DNA of 64,000 nucleotides from Hydractinia symbiolongicarpus (Eukaryota > Cnidaria > Hydrozoa > Anthoathecata > Hydractiniidae), in contig NC_079882.1 in the NCBI RefSeq assembly GCF_029227915.1, forward strand, positions 19,969,001 to 20,033,000. The letters run 5' to 3'. Numbering within the stretch: the first letter of the stretch is position 1; every line of letters starts with the position of its first letter. The notes beneath the pieces are model-generated. The model searched no databases. It saw only the letters and a list, made by a program, of their open reading frames with translations, and was not told where the DNA came from. The translations under genes and the position numbers were made by a program. Positions 11,692 through 23,169 of the stretch are shown one piece after another.

Positions 11692-14600
11692 TCATGTACT
11701 ATTTGTAACTGGATATGCTTTCCCAAGATGCAATTTCCTTGGTATCTCTTTTTTAATCTGTTTAATCAATCGATACTCAGGTCTGTTGGGTATAGAGACG
11801 CTGGATTTCTCGACTGGAAGCAAGTCAATCCCCTGTTCTTTTGCTCGAAGAAACGCCAGTACAACACGATTGCTTTCGTTTTCTTCATTAGTTTTCACCA
11901 AATGAAATCGATGCAATTGTCCTGATAGCTTTTCCTCAAGGTTACGTATTCTTACTTGACGTTTTGCGATATTTGATGCTCGATTTGCTGCAGCGATAGG
12001 CTTTTGAGGAATAAAACTATAGATATCAAGTTCTGGACTTGCATTACGCTGGCCAGCATTATGCAAAGGAGATATGCTTACACTTAATCTCTCACGTGAT
12101 ACTTTCACTGGATCCGAGTTATATTTGTTTCTGATCAACAGTGGTGATGTATCTCTCGCAGACGAGCAGCTTTGATTCCTTCTAGCATCAGTTTGTCTTT
12201 TCCGCAACTTTTCTTGAAACTTCTGCCTTTCTCTTAATTTCTGGAAAAGTGTGCTATTTAACTTATCTCCGTTATGCACAATGTTAGACTGATTTTCAGC
12301 AACAGTATGAAATTTAACATGGGTTACAGGTTGATAACTGCTTGAGAACGAAGACTTGCTTGGTGAAGAATCTCTTGGTGCTATAGAGATACCAGCATCA
12401 CTCTTCATTTCTTTAGTTGAATTTCTTATATCAACAAAGTTGTTTTGATTTACATCATCAGTTTCAGCAGATGGTACTTCAACTAAGCTTGACCTATCTG
12501 ACCTGCATTTACGATACGGGGTTTTTTCCTTTCTGAAATGGTGTCCAGTAACAAATTTTGTGAGTCTCTCTCTTTCGCCAATGTGCGCATCAGACTTAGC
12601 AATACTAAACGATATTTTTTCATTAGTAGGATATGTATTGGCTCTCACGTTCCAATCATTAAAATGCTGCATGTTTTCATCAATTACTGGTGATTGTTTA
12701 TAACTGTATCTTTTGCCAGGGAAGTACTGCAGCCCCGCTGGTGTGTGCACAATGACGTCATTGTGAGATTTCCTGTTATCAAAAGTATCATCTGCGTCAT
12801 CAGAAGAGGGTGATTGAATAACTTCAGTTTTATTTTTATGAACTGCGTTATTTATTTTGCTGACCATATTTATCACATCTGAGGTTCCACTACCAGATGA
12901 AACGCGTCGGTTGTCCCCTCTCTTTTCATTTTTATTTCTATTTTTGATTTTCAACTTTAAAAGAAATAATGCTTTAGCAGTATTTCTAAAATTCCGCAGT
13001 TTTTCATTTTCCAACTTATCATGTTCTTTTGTCATTTCTGCATTATGATGATCTGAAAGGTTTTTCTTGTCGATCAATTCTGCGCTTTTAATTACTTTAT
13101 TTGTCTCCAAATCACTACCTGACTTTACTGAACTGACACCGGGCAAACTTAGCTTAAGAAGACGTTTCTTTAATTTATCAGTTGAAGGAACTGCGGTGGA
13201 TGGTTGGCTAGTATTATTGATAGAAAGCCTCCTTTCCTTGAGATGACGTATTCTATCAATATCAATAGTACTGTAGTGTTCTGCGTGGGCGTTTTCATGG
13301 TTGATTGACACATCTTCATCACGTCCATTGGGAGAAATAGAGTGATCTTCATTTTGAAATAGGTCAGCTTCCTTTTCCAGTGAGTTAAAATATTGTGACA
13401 ACTTGTCCGTGCTGGTAAAGGTATTTCGTTTTAGCTTGATATCTGTCGAATTGATTTGATATTGTGGTGAAACACTTGCAGGAGAGGAAGATGTGTTTGT
13501 ATATTTCAATTGCTTCTTTTCGCTATCTGTTCCTATTAATGGATTATCACGAGTAGAATAACTAGTTTGATACATTAAATTGTTAGTTTTCATAGTTGAC
13601 TTCTTTGAGCTGTATGTTTTCGTTTTTCTACATACTTCCCGATCTTCTCTATGATTGTGTAACACTTTCCTGGTGGAATATTTAGAAGATCTTTTAACAT
13701 TAATGGTTTCAAACTTCATGAAGTTGCCATTATCCGTGGACTCAGAAAAATAATCATCATTTATTGTGCCGCTGTTGCTTTTAACTAAGGAATCCATGAC
13801 AATTTTATAGGAATGAGACACTGATCCTTCTTGATTGGAAGCTCTTGAAACAGATAAAGAATTATTAGAATTTATTTCATTGAGAAATGCCATTTGAATG
13901 GCTGAAATAGTTTTTTCCTTATCCTGCTGGCTTCCATTGCCTGCATGGATTCCCTGTGCTAATGTATTCCCAGTACTTAAATTTAACATTGAAGAATCAA
14001 CTGCAAGTTTTACAGGTACGCCCTTTGCTAATGTATTCTCAGTATTTGAATTTAACATTGAAGAATTAACTGCAAGCTTCGCAGGTACTAATTGTTTTGC
14101 TGGTTCCAGTATTGATGTATTTTTACTTAATGCTGCAGCATTAGCAGCTTCAAGATTTGCTAACACGGTCGAAATTGTTGATTCTAAATTTTCTTGCTGA
14201 TGTCCTTGACCAGCAAGCTTATCATCCTCACTTTTTTCAGACTTTTGCTCCCTAGTTGATGGCATGAAAATTGGGGATATAGATGACATTGAAGAAAATT
14301 TTGAAACAGCATTTGAGTGATTCTCCTCTTGTGTCAAGGACGATTCTTCTGGTTCCTGTAAGTTATTTTCATTCTCCTTTGCACCTGCTGTACACCCATC
14401 TCCAAAAATATGAATTTTTGGACCATGAATCTTTGTGCCAGTCATGAGATTTTTCGTCTGTTTTTTCTTTTTTGTCTTTTTCTTAATTTTTATTTTCTGC
14501 CATGGTGTATCACCAAATCTATTTTGTGGAGATCTTTCAGGTTTGGGTTGTTTTTTCAGCTTTGGCGACTTTGTTTTATCATATCTAGGTTCAATTTGAA

Positions 14601-17214
14601 CAGCCAACTTTGATGCTTTTTGTAAATTTCTTATTCTATCTGCAATATTAAAAGTTAAAGAATCCTGTTCTAATATCGGCTTTTTCTCCATCTCAACACC
14701 TTCCAGTTGACTATCTTCTGCTAACGATAATTCATCTTCACTTGTCATTGGTGACATTGATCCTTCATAATGTGGAAAGTCAATTACAACTGAGTTAGTT
14801 CGAGATGCTCCAGAATATAAAGAGTCGTCGTAAATTTCAGTAGCAGCATATATGCTACTAATTTCAGACTCCTCCTCAGACATATCAGTTGTAGTCTTCT
14901 CATTTTCCTCCTCCTCAAGAAGGTTCTGAAACATCCATAACGATTCTAAGTTCAGATGTGGATAGGGTACAAGATAGCTTTCTAGGGTAGTATCTTTTGC
15001 AATAGGTGGTCTTCGAAATTCCTTCTTAACATATGGATCCTCATAGATGAAAGATTCATTGTCACAACTGTCAGATGATTCCGAGCTAAGGTATATCTTA
15101 GGAATATTTAAGACATGACAAGGTATGACAAAAAGTTGTGATTTAAAACTCATTAAAACAGTGCCCAAAGTGTCTAAAAATATGGAGTAGCATAAGGATT
15201 GGTCGAATTTAACTTCACTTAGAAGCACTTTTTCGCAATTCCATATCCGGACAAAGTTGTCCTTCCCACAAGTGCAAACAATTTCTTTGCTTTTAAGTAT
15301 GTCAACACTCAAAATACAATCAGCATGATCCTTTGTAGCATTTTCTTCATGGTACGACTGATAATCTTTAATTTGCAAAGTTTTATTGCATCCTAACTGG
15401 TTGTATCTCTTTATATCAAGCATTCCGTTATTACAACCCACTGCAAACAAAGACATCTGGCAACAATAAACATTGTAGTTTTCACACAAAGAAAACTCAT
15501 GGAGGAGGAGAAGGTTGCTGGCATCCCATATTCTGATCAACAAACCATCTAATGTTTCAATTAACGTAGATAACTGTGTTACTAAAGAGTCTTTAATGAT
15601 GTCAATTCTTGTAACTGGACTTGTAGGATGAGCCTTAAAAGTTGTGTACACATATCCTGCGATTGTTGGGTCAAGAAAATACACAGCACCATTTGATAAC
15701 CCACAAAGAAGATGACTAAATATTTGCATATCCAAAGTGTTTTTCTCATGAAATTGTTTTGGTTTAGTTGCAAGGCAATAACACTTAACATTTTCATCAA
15801 TTTGATTCAAGCCAAACGATCTTTTAACAAACACATCTTCCTGTTCTGTTATTTCTTGACACCTGTCATTTTTAACAGTGCTTGATCTGGCCCTAACTAT
15901 AGTTTGTACATTCCAAACAGCAACTCGTGTAGCTGGATCTGTTCTTAAACTATAAATCCAAAGTTCTGTATGGCTAAACAACAAGTAAATAATACACCCA
16001 AGTCTGTCATATGCAATAGACAATACTTCACCTGACACAGAAAGCTCAGGTGGAGGTAAAATTGTGCTTCTTTTTTGGCCATTCCTCTGTCTGTACATCC
16101 TTATACTGTTATCTGTTCCGCAAGCAACAACATGCGAGCTTTTGCTATTCTCATAAAGAGATATAAAAAGTTTCTTAACAGGACTTCGCAATGTACTCCA
16201 AAATGTAAAAGAGTAATTCAAATCAAAAAGCTGGACACTTTTTTTAGATGCACAATATAAAATATTATTTCTTTTAAGGCCCATCCAGTAAATTCCGTCT
16301 GAAAATATGTTCATACTATAGAGTTCTTCAAGCATATTTAGTGAGAATAGTTTAACAGTGCCATCCATTGAAGACGAAATAAACATATTACCATCTGCAG
16401 GATGAATTAACAAGGCAGTTATTAAATTCGAATGACTACAAAATGTGATAACAAGGCCACCATTAGGATTATATACCTTAATTTCTCCATTCATAGAGCC
16501 AGTTACCATGAGATTAGCTTTCTTAGAAAATGCGCAAACTGAAAGATAAGCTGATCCTGAAGTTTTTAGAGAGAACAATAACTGACCATATACATTGTAG
16601 CAACAAATATCATAATCACAAATGAGGTAAAGTCGCTGCAGTTCTTCGTCAAAGACTGCATTACTAACCAAGGATGAACCAAGTACATCATATTCTCGAT
16701 TTAATATGAAGCCTTGTGATATCTTGTCATCATTACCCATCATAAATGACCAAAAACGCAGTTTACTTCGACCAACACTTATCAATTCCTTTTTTTTAAA
16801 GTTAAAAAGCAAACAGGACACATGGGAACCATCAGATTCTTGAGAATATAGCTCTTGAAAAGTCATGTTAAATGCTTTTAACTTGCATTCTTTTGATAGA
16901 GCAAAATAAACATTGTATGAATTGCAATAAATAATATCACGAATAACATTGAACTTGTATGCATCAAAATCAAACAGGCGTTTTGTGGCATTCACAGCTA
17001 TATTCTTCGCCCAACTCGTAACACCACGGGAGTCAAGAATGATGTTCTCATTGCTTTTTGTGTTACAGGTTATAGCTTTAATTTCACAATTCTTTGATGC
17101 ATGTGAGTATGATCCCAAGGATTGAAACCCATAAGGAACTGATGTGTAGCTATCACTGGCACTTCTTGGATTACCCACATCATCATTATCAGCATTGTTG
17201 AAAGCTGTGTCCAT
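11692..17214 (-). CDS. Large single-exon WD-repeat protein (WDR97/WDR87-like)
   Basis: 1840 residues without an intron. Residues about 60-760 contain degenerate WD40 blades, probably two propellers; clear strands include VSCLLFNFKKKELISVGRSKLRFW, ANLMVTGSMNGEIKVYN, GNMFISSSMDGTVKLF and SKEIVCTCGKDNFVRIW (each seen in part). A conserved-looking segment EFRRPPIAKDTTLESYL (about 780) closes the propeller part. The rest is Ser/Lys/Asn-rich and likely disordered, with a Lys cluster (about 935-945) and a two-copy ~26-residue tandem repeat around KLAVNSSMLN (DNA about 13970-14085). The C-terminus is basic and helical (IAKRQVRIRNLEEKLSGQLH). The length and layout resemble the poorly studied WDR87/WDR97 group, often testis- or cilium-linked, but the assignment rests on architecture alone. 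The Met at 17214 is the first of the frame. Confidence 0.8.
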   Translation of the reverse strand: MDTAFNNADNDDVGNPRSASDSYTSVPYGFQSLGSYSHASKNCEIKAITCNTKSNENIILDSRGVTSWAKNIAVNATKRLFDFDAYKFNVIRDIIYCNSYNVYFALSKECKLKAFNMTFQELYSQESDGSHVSCLLFNFKKKELISVGRSKLRFWSFMMGNDDKISQGFILNREYDVLGSSLVSNAVFDEELQRLYLICDYDICCYNVYGQLLFSLKTSGSAYLSVCAFSKKANLMVTGSMNGEIKVYNPNGGLVITFCSHSNLITALLIHPADGNMFISSSMDGTVKLFSLNMLEELYSMNIFSDGIYWMGLKRNNILYCASKKSVQLFDLNYSFTFWSTLRSPVKKLFISLYENSKSSHVVACGTDNSIRMYRQRNGQKRSTILPPPELSVSGEVLSIAYDRLGCIIYLLFSHTELWIYSLRTDPATRVAVWNVQTIVRARSSTVKNDRCQEITEQEDVFVKRSFGLNQIDENVKCYCLATKPKQFHEKNTLDMQIFSHLLCGLSNGAVYFLDPTIAGYVYTTFKAHPTSPVTRIDIIKDSLVTQLSTLIETLDGLLIRIWDASNLLLLHEFSLCENYNVYCCQMSLFAVGCNNGMLDIKRYNQLGCNKTLQIKDYQSYHEENATKDHADCILSVDILKSKEIVCTCGKDNFVRIWNCEKVLLSEVKFDQSLCYSIFLDTLGTVLMSFKSQLFVIPCHVLNIPKIYLSSESSDSCDNESFIYEDPYVKKEFRRPPIAKDTTLESYLVPYPHLNLESLWMFQNLLEEEENEKTTTDMSEEESEISSIYAATEIYDDSLYSGASRTNSVVIDFPHYEGSMSPMTSEDELSLAEDSQLEGVEMEKKPILEQDSLTFNIADRIRNLQKASKLAVQIEPRYDKTKSPKLKKQPKPERSPQNRFGDTPWQKIKIKKKTKKKKQTKNLMTGTKIHGPKIHIFGDGCTAGAKENENNLQEPEESSLTQEENHSNAVSKFSSMSSISPIFMPSTREQKSEKSEDDKLAGQGHQQENLESTISTVLANLEAANAAALSKNTSILEPAKQLVPAKLAVNSSMLNSNTENTLAKGVPVKLAVDSSMLNLSTGNTLAQGIHAGNGSQQDKEKTISAIQMAFLNEINSNNSLSVSRASNQEGSVSHSYKIVMDSLVKSNSGTINDDYFSESTDNGNFMKFETINVKRSSKYSTRKVLHNHREDREVCRKTKTYSSKKSTMKTNNLMYQTSYSTRDNPLIGTDSEKKQLKYTNTSSSPASVSPQYQINSTDIKLKRNTFTSTDKLSQYFNSLEKEADLFQNEDHSISPNGRDEDVSINHENAHAEHYSTIDIDRIRHLKERRLSINNTSQPSTAVPSTDKLKKRLLKLSLPGVSSVKSGSDLETNKVIKSAELIDKKNLSDHHNAEMTKEHDKLENEKLRNFRNTAKALFLLKLKIKNRNKNEKRGDNRRVSSGSGTSDVINMVSKINNAVHKNKTEVIQSPSSDDADDTFDNRKSHNDVIVHTPAGLQYFPGKRYSYKQSPVIDENMQHFNDWNVRANTYPTNEKISFSIAKSDAHIGERERLTKFVTGHHFRKEKTPYRKCRSDRSSLVEVPSAETDDVNQNNFVDIRNSTKEMKSDAGISIAPRDSSPSKSSFSSSYQPVTHVKFHTVAENQSNIVHNGDKLNSTLFQKLRERQKFQEKLRKRQTDARRNQSCSSARDTSPLLIRNKYNSDPVKVSRERLSVSISPLHNAGQRNASPELDIYSFIPQKPIAAANRASNIAKRQVRIRNLEEKLSGQLHRFHLVKTNEENESNRVVLAFLRAKEQGIDLLPVEKSSVSIPNRPEYRLIKQIKKEIPRKLHLGKAYPVTNST

Positions 17215-17675
17215 TTATAACTAAAACGCAATAAATATAGGAACAATCAATTATCTATCTAGCTGGTTAAGGTTAGAGTCCACAAGCAGTTCTGGAACCA
17301 ATAGGTGGATTACACCAAAAATAATATTTTATACACCTCCACTGTTTATGGAAAAAAAATATTATAGGCTATACAGCTATGGGAATTTATCATTTATCAG
17401 TGCGTTAAGAAAATCTTTTCTCTCAGGTTTAGATCTTTTAAATTGTCTTTCAGAACAACTTTGCCTACTCATGATTTGCACTTAAATTTTCAGAGTAAAC
17501 ATCTTAAATTTACAGAGTAAACATATAGTGCCTATGCAAACCAAGCTGCAGACTCCATGTTATAAGATTGTCAGCAAAATTTAAGAGGCTTGGGACAAGC
17601 TAACAATTGTCATTTTAGCAAAATTATGTCAATCAATTCACCTTTATAATATCTATGCATTGATAAAGTTTAAAT
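17215..17675. other. Upstream region of the WD-repeat gene
   Basis: AT-rich, no open frame of note. It presumably holds the promoter and 5' untranslated region of the minus-strand WD-repeat gene; no TATA or Inr assignment is supportable. Confidence 0.4.
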
Positions 17676-18942
17676 GGGTCATTCCAGCCAATATCAACAA
17701 GCATAAATTGTTAAATTTTCTGACGTTACGACGCGACGTCAATATCTTATATTAAATTAATGACGCTGTTACAGTACACAAGACGCGACGTCAATATCTT
17801 ATATTAAATTAATGACGCTATTACAGCACACCTAAAACTTTGAGGCCAAATACTTGGAAACGAGGTGGTGACGTCAATGATTTTTCACCGATTGGGTAAT
17901 TAGGGAACCCATAGGACCAATTTGGATAATTCTCCCAAATCCATATCGGAATGGACTGGCTGATGACGTCATTAAAAAACATTTTAAACTTTAATATCTC
18001 TGCAACCGTTTGTCATAAGTACATTATCCTATAGATTTTCTTAATCAGCATTTCAAGATCTAAACGACAAAGGTAACAGGTATACAAATTTGTAAAAAAA
18101 AATTTTGGTGTTTTGACAAGCCATTGGTGACGTCAGCAAAATTTTAAAACCCTTATATCTCATATTAACCGCTCATCAAAAGCACATAATCATATACATT
18201 TTCTTAATCAGCGATTTAAGTTATACACAATAGAGGCAACGACTGAACTAATTTTTGGCAATTTTTTTTCTTTACGCACTGCTGACGTCGGTAAAGCATC
18301 TGAAACAACCTATTTTTCAATTGTTTTTTTGCCTAAGTGGATTTTTCCACAGGCTTTATTGACTGGTCGAATTTTACTACATTTTATCATTTTGTCAATT
18401 TTTAAACACCCCCCCCCCAAAAAAAAAGCCTTAAAATTAGTCTAATTTAGATTATTTTTTGTGTTTTATGAAGTAAAGCAAGAGTACTTATAAAATCATA
18501 AAAATGGGACCTGCTGCTATTGTACATTTTTAAATAAACAAGCCTGAAAATGCATTTTTTAGAAATTTCTCTACGGAGAAAGAAATTTTTGCAATTTCTA
18601 GCATTTTCAATTTGTCCTAGTTGTCAAACGTAAATGGTGTAAAAGTTAGATCTACATTAATTTGAGACAACTCTTTGAGTTTTACAGAAAGACTTAAAAG
18701 ACAGGTCATTTAAACCCTAAAACTGATTTTAGACACCCTAAAGTTGCTCCCGGCAGCATTTTATGGAATCTTCCGCTTTCGCTAAAACCTTTATATAGCC
18801 ATAAAAACTGATAGAAAAAAAAAATTCAAGCTGAAATTTTCAGAATGTGGGTAACTCATGGAAGTGATCAAATGGTGTAAATTTAAAAACAATTTTATGG
18901 ACCTTTATTCCAGACCCTTGTTGATATTGGCTGGAATGACCC
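17676..18942. mobile_element. MITE with 26-bp terminal inverted repeats and AAAT flanks
   Basis: 17676-17701 (starts GGGTCATTCCAGCCAATATC) is exactly inverted at 18917-18942. AAAT directly precedes the left end (17672-17675) and directly follows the right end (18943-18946), giving a probable 4-bp target duplication, though AT-rich coincidence is possible. There is no coding capacity. Most of the interior is a Helitron-family sequence (17705-18366), so one element landed in the other. The superfamily cannot be fixed from the ends alone. Confidence 0.7.
17705..18366 (+). mobile_element. Non-autonomous Helitron copy, 5' end truncated or rearranged
   Basis: Shares long stretches with the units at 48480-50524: GACGTTACG..GCGACGTCAATA, GGAAACGAGGTGGTGACGTC, and the 3' hairpin GTGGATTTTTCCAC followed by ACAGGCTTTATTGACTGG and then T. 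CTGG fits the Helitron CTRR end. An internal segment of about 56 bp (GACGCGACGTCAATATC...) is duplicated near 17725-17820. The usual 5' TCTCTTATAATAATA start is absent. Confidence 0.7.
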
Positions 18943-20684
18943 AAATGCACATCTCTTATCAGGTCTAAAATTACTGATGACAGAAAATGGCGAAATTTGC
19001 TATTACTTAAATATGACATCATAATTTATGCAGCGTAATTAAATCTGAAATTCTTTAAATGTGAATATCTTGTGAACAAAAAGAGTTTCTTTAAAAATTT
19101 AAATAGACTTGTTAACCAACTTTTTAAGCTTTATTATATAGTCCAACATTTTATACCTTGGGTTCCCTTTAAGTAAAGTCATCACAACCAGCACAGGCAA
19201 CATAGCACTCAGCTGGGTATAAACTTAGTTAAATGCCCTTCGATTTAAAACCAAAAAAAATTTAAACCATAATACCCCCAACTGTACCTTTAAGTGACAC
19301 AATCCTACACCTTATTTTGTTCCATATTTGTAAAAACCTCATGTTAACAGATAAAATTAATATTTTGGCAAGTGACAGTAAACAAGGAATCAGCTTGAAT
19401 AGCAAAACTTTGCGGCAATTTGCTTTAGCTTGAGATCAGCTTGGTGTTAAAATACCACAATATAACATTTATTTTGGCCAAGTAGTCAGGCATTCACTTA
19501 GGATGTAAAAGATTTAAACTTTTGGTTGGACTAGGAGGAAATTATATATATATATACTGCACGTAAAAATGATCTTACCATAAATAGATATAGACATGAA
19601 TGACTGATACTGTCCTTTAACAATAGTTGTCATTCTAAACAAAACATGTGTATAAACTAATTTTGACAAACATCCCATATTATATCAGATAACAAAAAAG
19701 GGTAGCTTTGAAATTTTACAACTTAACAACAAGCATCAGAGGAGCCCCATAGCAATTTCAAACTGCTTTGACTCCAGCTCTTTCGTTTACACAAGCAACT
19801 TTAACTTGTTAAAATCTTTCTATTGTTTGCATTTGTTTTTTCAAGAGAGTCAATTATAACTGTTACGGAAGTTTAAATAGATTTACAGAGATACTTTTTA
19901 TGATGTTAAGGTAGCGGCATATGGTAAATTACACCTCTTCTGTATAAAGCTTTTTTTTTTCAACTTTCCTTTTAAAAAATATGTACTTATATGTACTTAT
20001 TAACAAAAGTTTGTTCTACAATATTATGAAAAAAAAAATTAAAATGTTGTAACAGAAAAAAATATAGTCAAAAGTCTTAAAAAGTGGGTGTGGCCAATTG
20101 TCAAGGGATTAGTCTCAAAAGTATACCAGTTAACAGAGGAAAAAATGTCCACATCTTCAGCATAGTCTGAATTTAAATCGTGTGTCTCCTGAACCCGAAA
20201 ACGAAAGTTTTAGGACGTCATCTAATGTATTTTTGAGACAGATCCCTTTTAAGAAGAGTTGGCAACCGAAAATTTTACGAAAAAATTATTCAGAGATATT
20301 CATTAACGAAGTTTTTTCTTTCGACCTGTGATTGTTTACAAGAAATTGAAAAGAGAATATTTAAGTATCTTATTAGTTATTCAAAGTAAACTTGCGGAAC
20401 TATTCCACATTTTTTTTGCATAAGAATGGCCCCGTCATAGTAAAGCAAAATAAATAATTCTCAAAGCATTTGTTTCTAATATGATGATATTTTTTCTCGT
20501 GTCAGGGGGTTTTAAGGGTGAAATATGGATATATGAATGTTTAAAAACAGGAAATGTAATGGAGAAAATGATTTTGTTCAACTTTCATTTTTGTTTTGTG
20601 AAAATATATGCTACAATAAGAATATCAAAATTGACTTGCTTATATCTCACACTTTATGCATAAATATTGCGTAAACCGTATTTA
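18943..20684. other. Repeat-poor intergenic stretch
   Basis: AT-rich, without open frames of interest or recognisable repeats beyond short poly-A and poly-T runs. Confidence 0.45.
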
Positions 20685-21702
20685 CCGTATTTTTCGGTAT
20701 ATAACCTGCACATCATATAACTCGCAGCTCAGCTTTTTTAGTGAGTTATAAACTAGATGCTATCAGATAGGCCGCACCTTCGTATAACCCGCATAAAATT
20801 TCAATCGATGTGTTTTACTTACCCGCACCTTTGCATAACCGGCAAGAAAAAAATTTAGCGTATTTTTACTTACCCTAATCATTTTATAAAAATGTGCTTG
20901 TGTTCTGTTTTTTTATGCTGGAGACAAGTGAGGGACTCGTGAACACCAAACACGAGAACCGAGTGTCTGAACTAGCGACTCTCTCAGTCTTAACTTCCTT
21001 GTCTCCGATTGCCGAAATAATAATGAATTAAAATTAATTTGAAAAGTCGATCTTCTGCTAATGCAGAAGATCAACTGTCTTATTAATTGTATTTTATATT
21101 TATTTTTTATATTTTTAGTGGCCACCTGTTGCTCGAAGGTAGCGAAGATAAAAAAGAAAATTACTAATACTTTAATTTTAACATTTTTCAATATTTTTAA
21201 CAGGAATTAATAATTAAGTCCTGGGCACTAGGTTATGAAATACCTGTCAATTTAACCTAAAAATGATACCTGCCATATTGCTCTATTACCAGAAACAAAT
21301 CATTTTAATGTGCTCAATGTGATTGCAAAGATATAAATAGATTAGAATTATATTCAACACAAAAGAAAAATGATCGCCAGAATTGTGTTTCAGAGAGATC
21401 TCATAATATTAGCACTGGCAAGCAATAGAAAGTTAAAACGATTTCACTGTGTGAAAAAAATTAAATCACGTAATTGAAGTAAAATTACGTAGATATAGGA
21501 TCACGCATGCAGTTATATTAATGTATGCATTTCATCCTGTTGGTACTATTTTCTTCATTAAATGTATAAACTTTAAATTTCACAATAAATGACAGAAAAT
21601 ATAAAACTTATCACATTACCCGCACCACATTATAACCCGCACCAACTGTGGAAGTCGTAAAAATCAAATTATAACCCGCGGTTTATATACCAGAAAATAC
21701 GG
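20685..21702. mobile_element. MITE with CCGTATTTT..GGTATATAA ends and subterminal repeats
   Basis: Left end CCGTATTTTTCGGTATATAA and right end (reverse complement) CCGTATTTTCTGGTATATAA form imperfect terminal inverted repeats. Inside both ends the motif ATAACCCGCA and close variants recur (left near 20703, 20716, 20784, 20836; right near 21618, 21631, 21670), as expected of transposase binding sites. There is no transposase frame. The pairing extends to ACCGTAT/ATACGGT at the outermost positions. No convincing target duplication is seen. Confidence 0.72.
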
Positions 21703-23166
21703 TGAAGGTCAGATTATTTTTAGTAAACGTGAGTCATAACTCACTTCGTGCACAGAAATATTTGATCACCAGAACAAAGACATATGGAGTGGAACATTTT
21801 GTAACACTAAATCCTTTAATTTTGAGGAAACATTTTGGAACAAAAATTAGTTCATTGGAAAGAGCAGTTTTTAAAGTAAAATGTTCCAAAAAAAAAAGGA
21901 ATTATTTACCATACAGCTACCTTAAGGCAACATTCTTCATCCATCCTATATAAATTTTTATAGGGAAGAAAAATTGAAACACCAGCTCCATTTCCCCTTT
22001 TTGGTAACTCTAATAAAACTGCATATATATTTTGAGTTTTTTTTTTTTAAAAAAATTAGCAACATAACCTGGGAAAATTAAAAATAACTGTAATAATTTT
22101 AATTTTCTATTTAAATAGCCTATTTTACATCAAACATATTTTTTAGCAAAATACAATTTATAATGATATGAATTATTATCACATAACCGCACTCCTGAAT
22201 ATAATTGGATAATATAAGAAGGTTCTTATAGGAGATATGAAATGCTTGTTTGAATGAGCCATTAGGTAGAGTATAATAGAATTTATGGAAGTAAATTCCA
22301 GCACGTGCAGTATATATTTATAATCCATGTCAGCACACAGCAATTGCTGATGAAAATGCCTTTAACTACAAATGCCTTCTGCAAACTTTGCCAACATAAA
22401 AATGTTTAAATTAAAAAGCCTAGGGTGTGTCACATTGATGGTTGGGGATAACCATATTGAAGTACGGAAATTTCGGGACAAAAAAATTTGTTTAAAACCA
22501 ACATTTATCTGCAATTTACTTTGAAGTGGGGGTAAGTGTTTCTAATCAGGAGAGGTCATGTTTTTTATATATACAGCTTTGCATTATTCAAACCAAAAAA
22601 ATGACTTAAGGCATTTTTGTTTTGTTATGAAATTTCTGGGAACATAGACCTATGCAAACCCCTGTAAATAAAATATATTTTTTTTACGAAAATCGCTTTG
22701 TCCAATTTGGATGGTGTTTACAACCCAGACAAACCACCCAGAACTGTAAATAAACGGAGTGGAATTATGAGGTTTAAATGATATAGCTATGGTTTTTACT
22801 CAGATGCCTGCATTTATAGCATTGTATAAGTTCGCAGGCTAGGAGTTCACCACTCACAAAATTAAGACTCTCGGCTACCGCTACCAGGTCGAATGCCTTT
22901 GTGAAAACAATAGTATAGCTGTTCTACATGGCACCTATCACTGCATATACCCAAACATTATGTGATGTTTGTAAAAGTTCGCCAGATCAGATTTTGATCC
23001 TTAGGCATTATATTTTTGTTGTTTCGTGTTGTTTTTTGGTTTTACATTTAATTCTAATGATGAACTGTCATGTAACCTGGTGAATTTATAAGTCTTTGGA
23101 GAGGTGGAAAGTTCTGCAATAGGTGAAGGGCGGATGAGGTTGGGTAATCCCCAAGTAAGAGTCTTG
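21703..23166. other. Intergenic stretch without gene
   Basis: AT-rich; the only open frames are short and lack features. Confidence 0.45.
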
Positions 23167-23169
23167 TTA

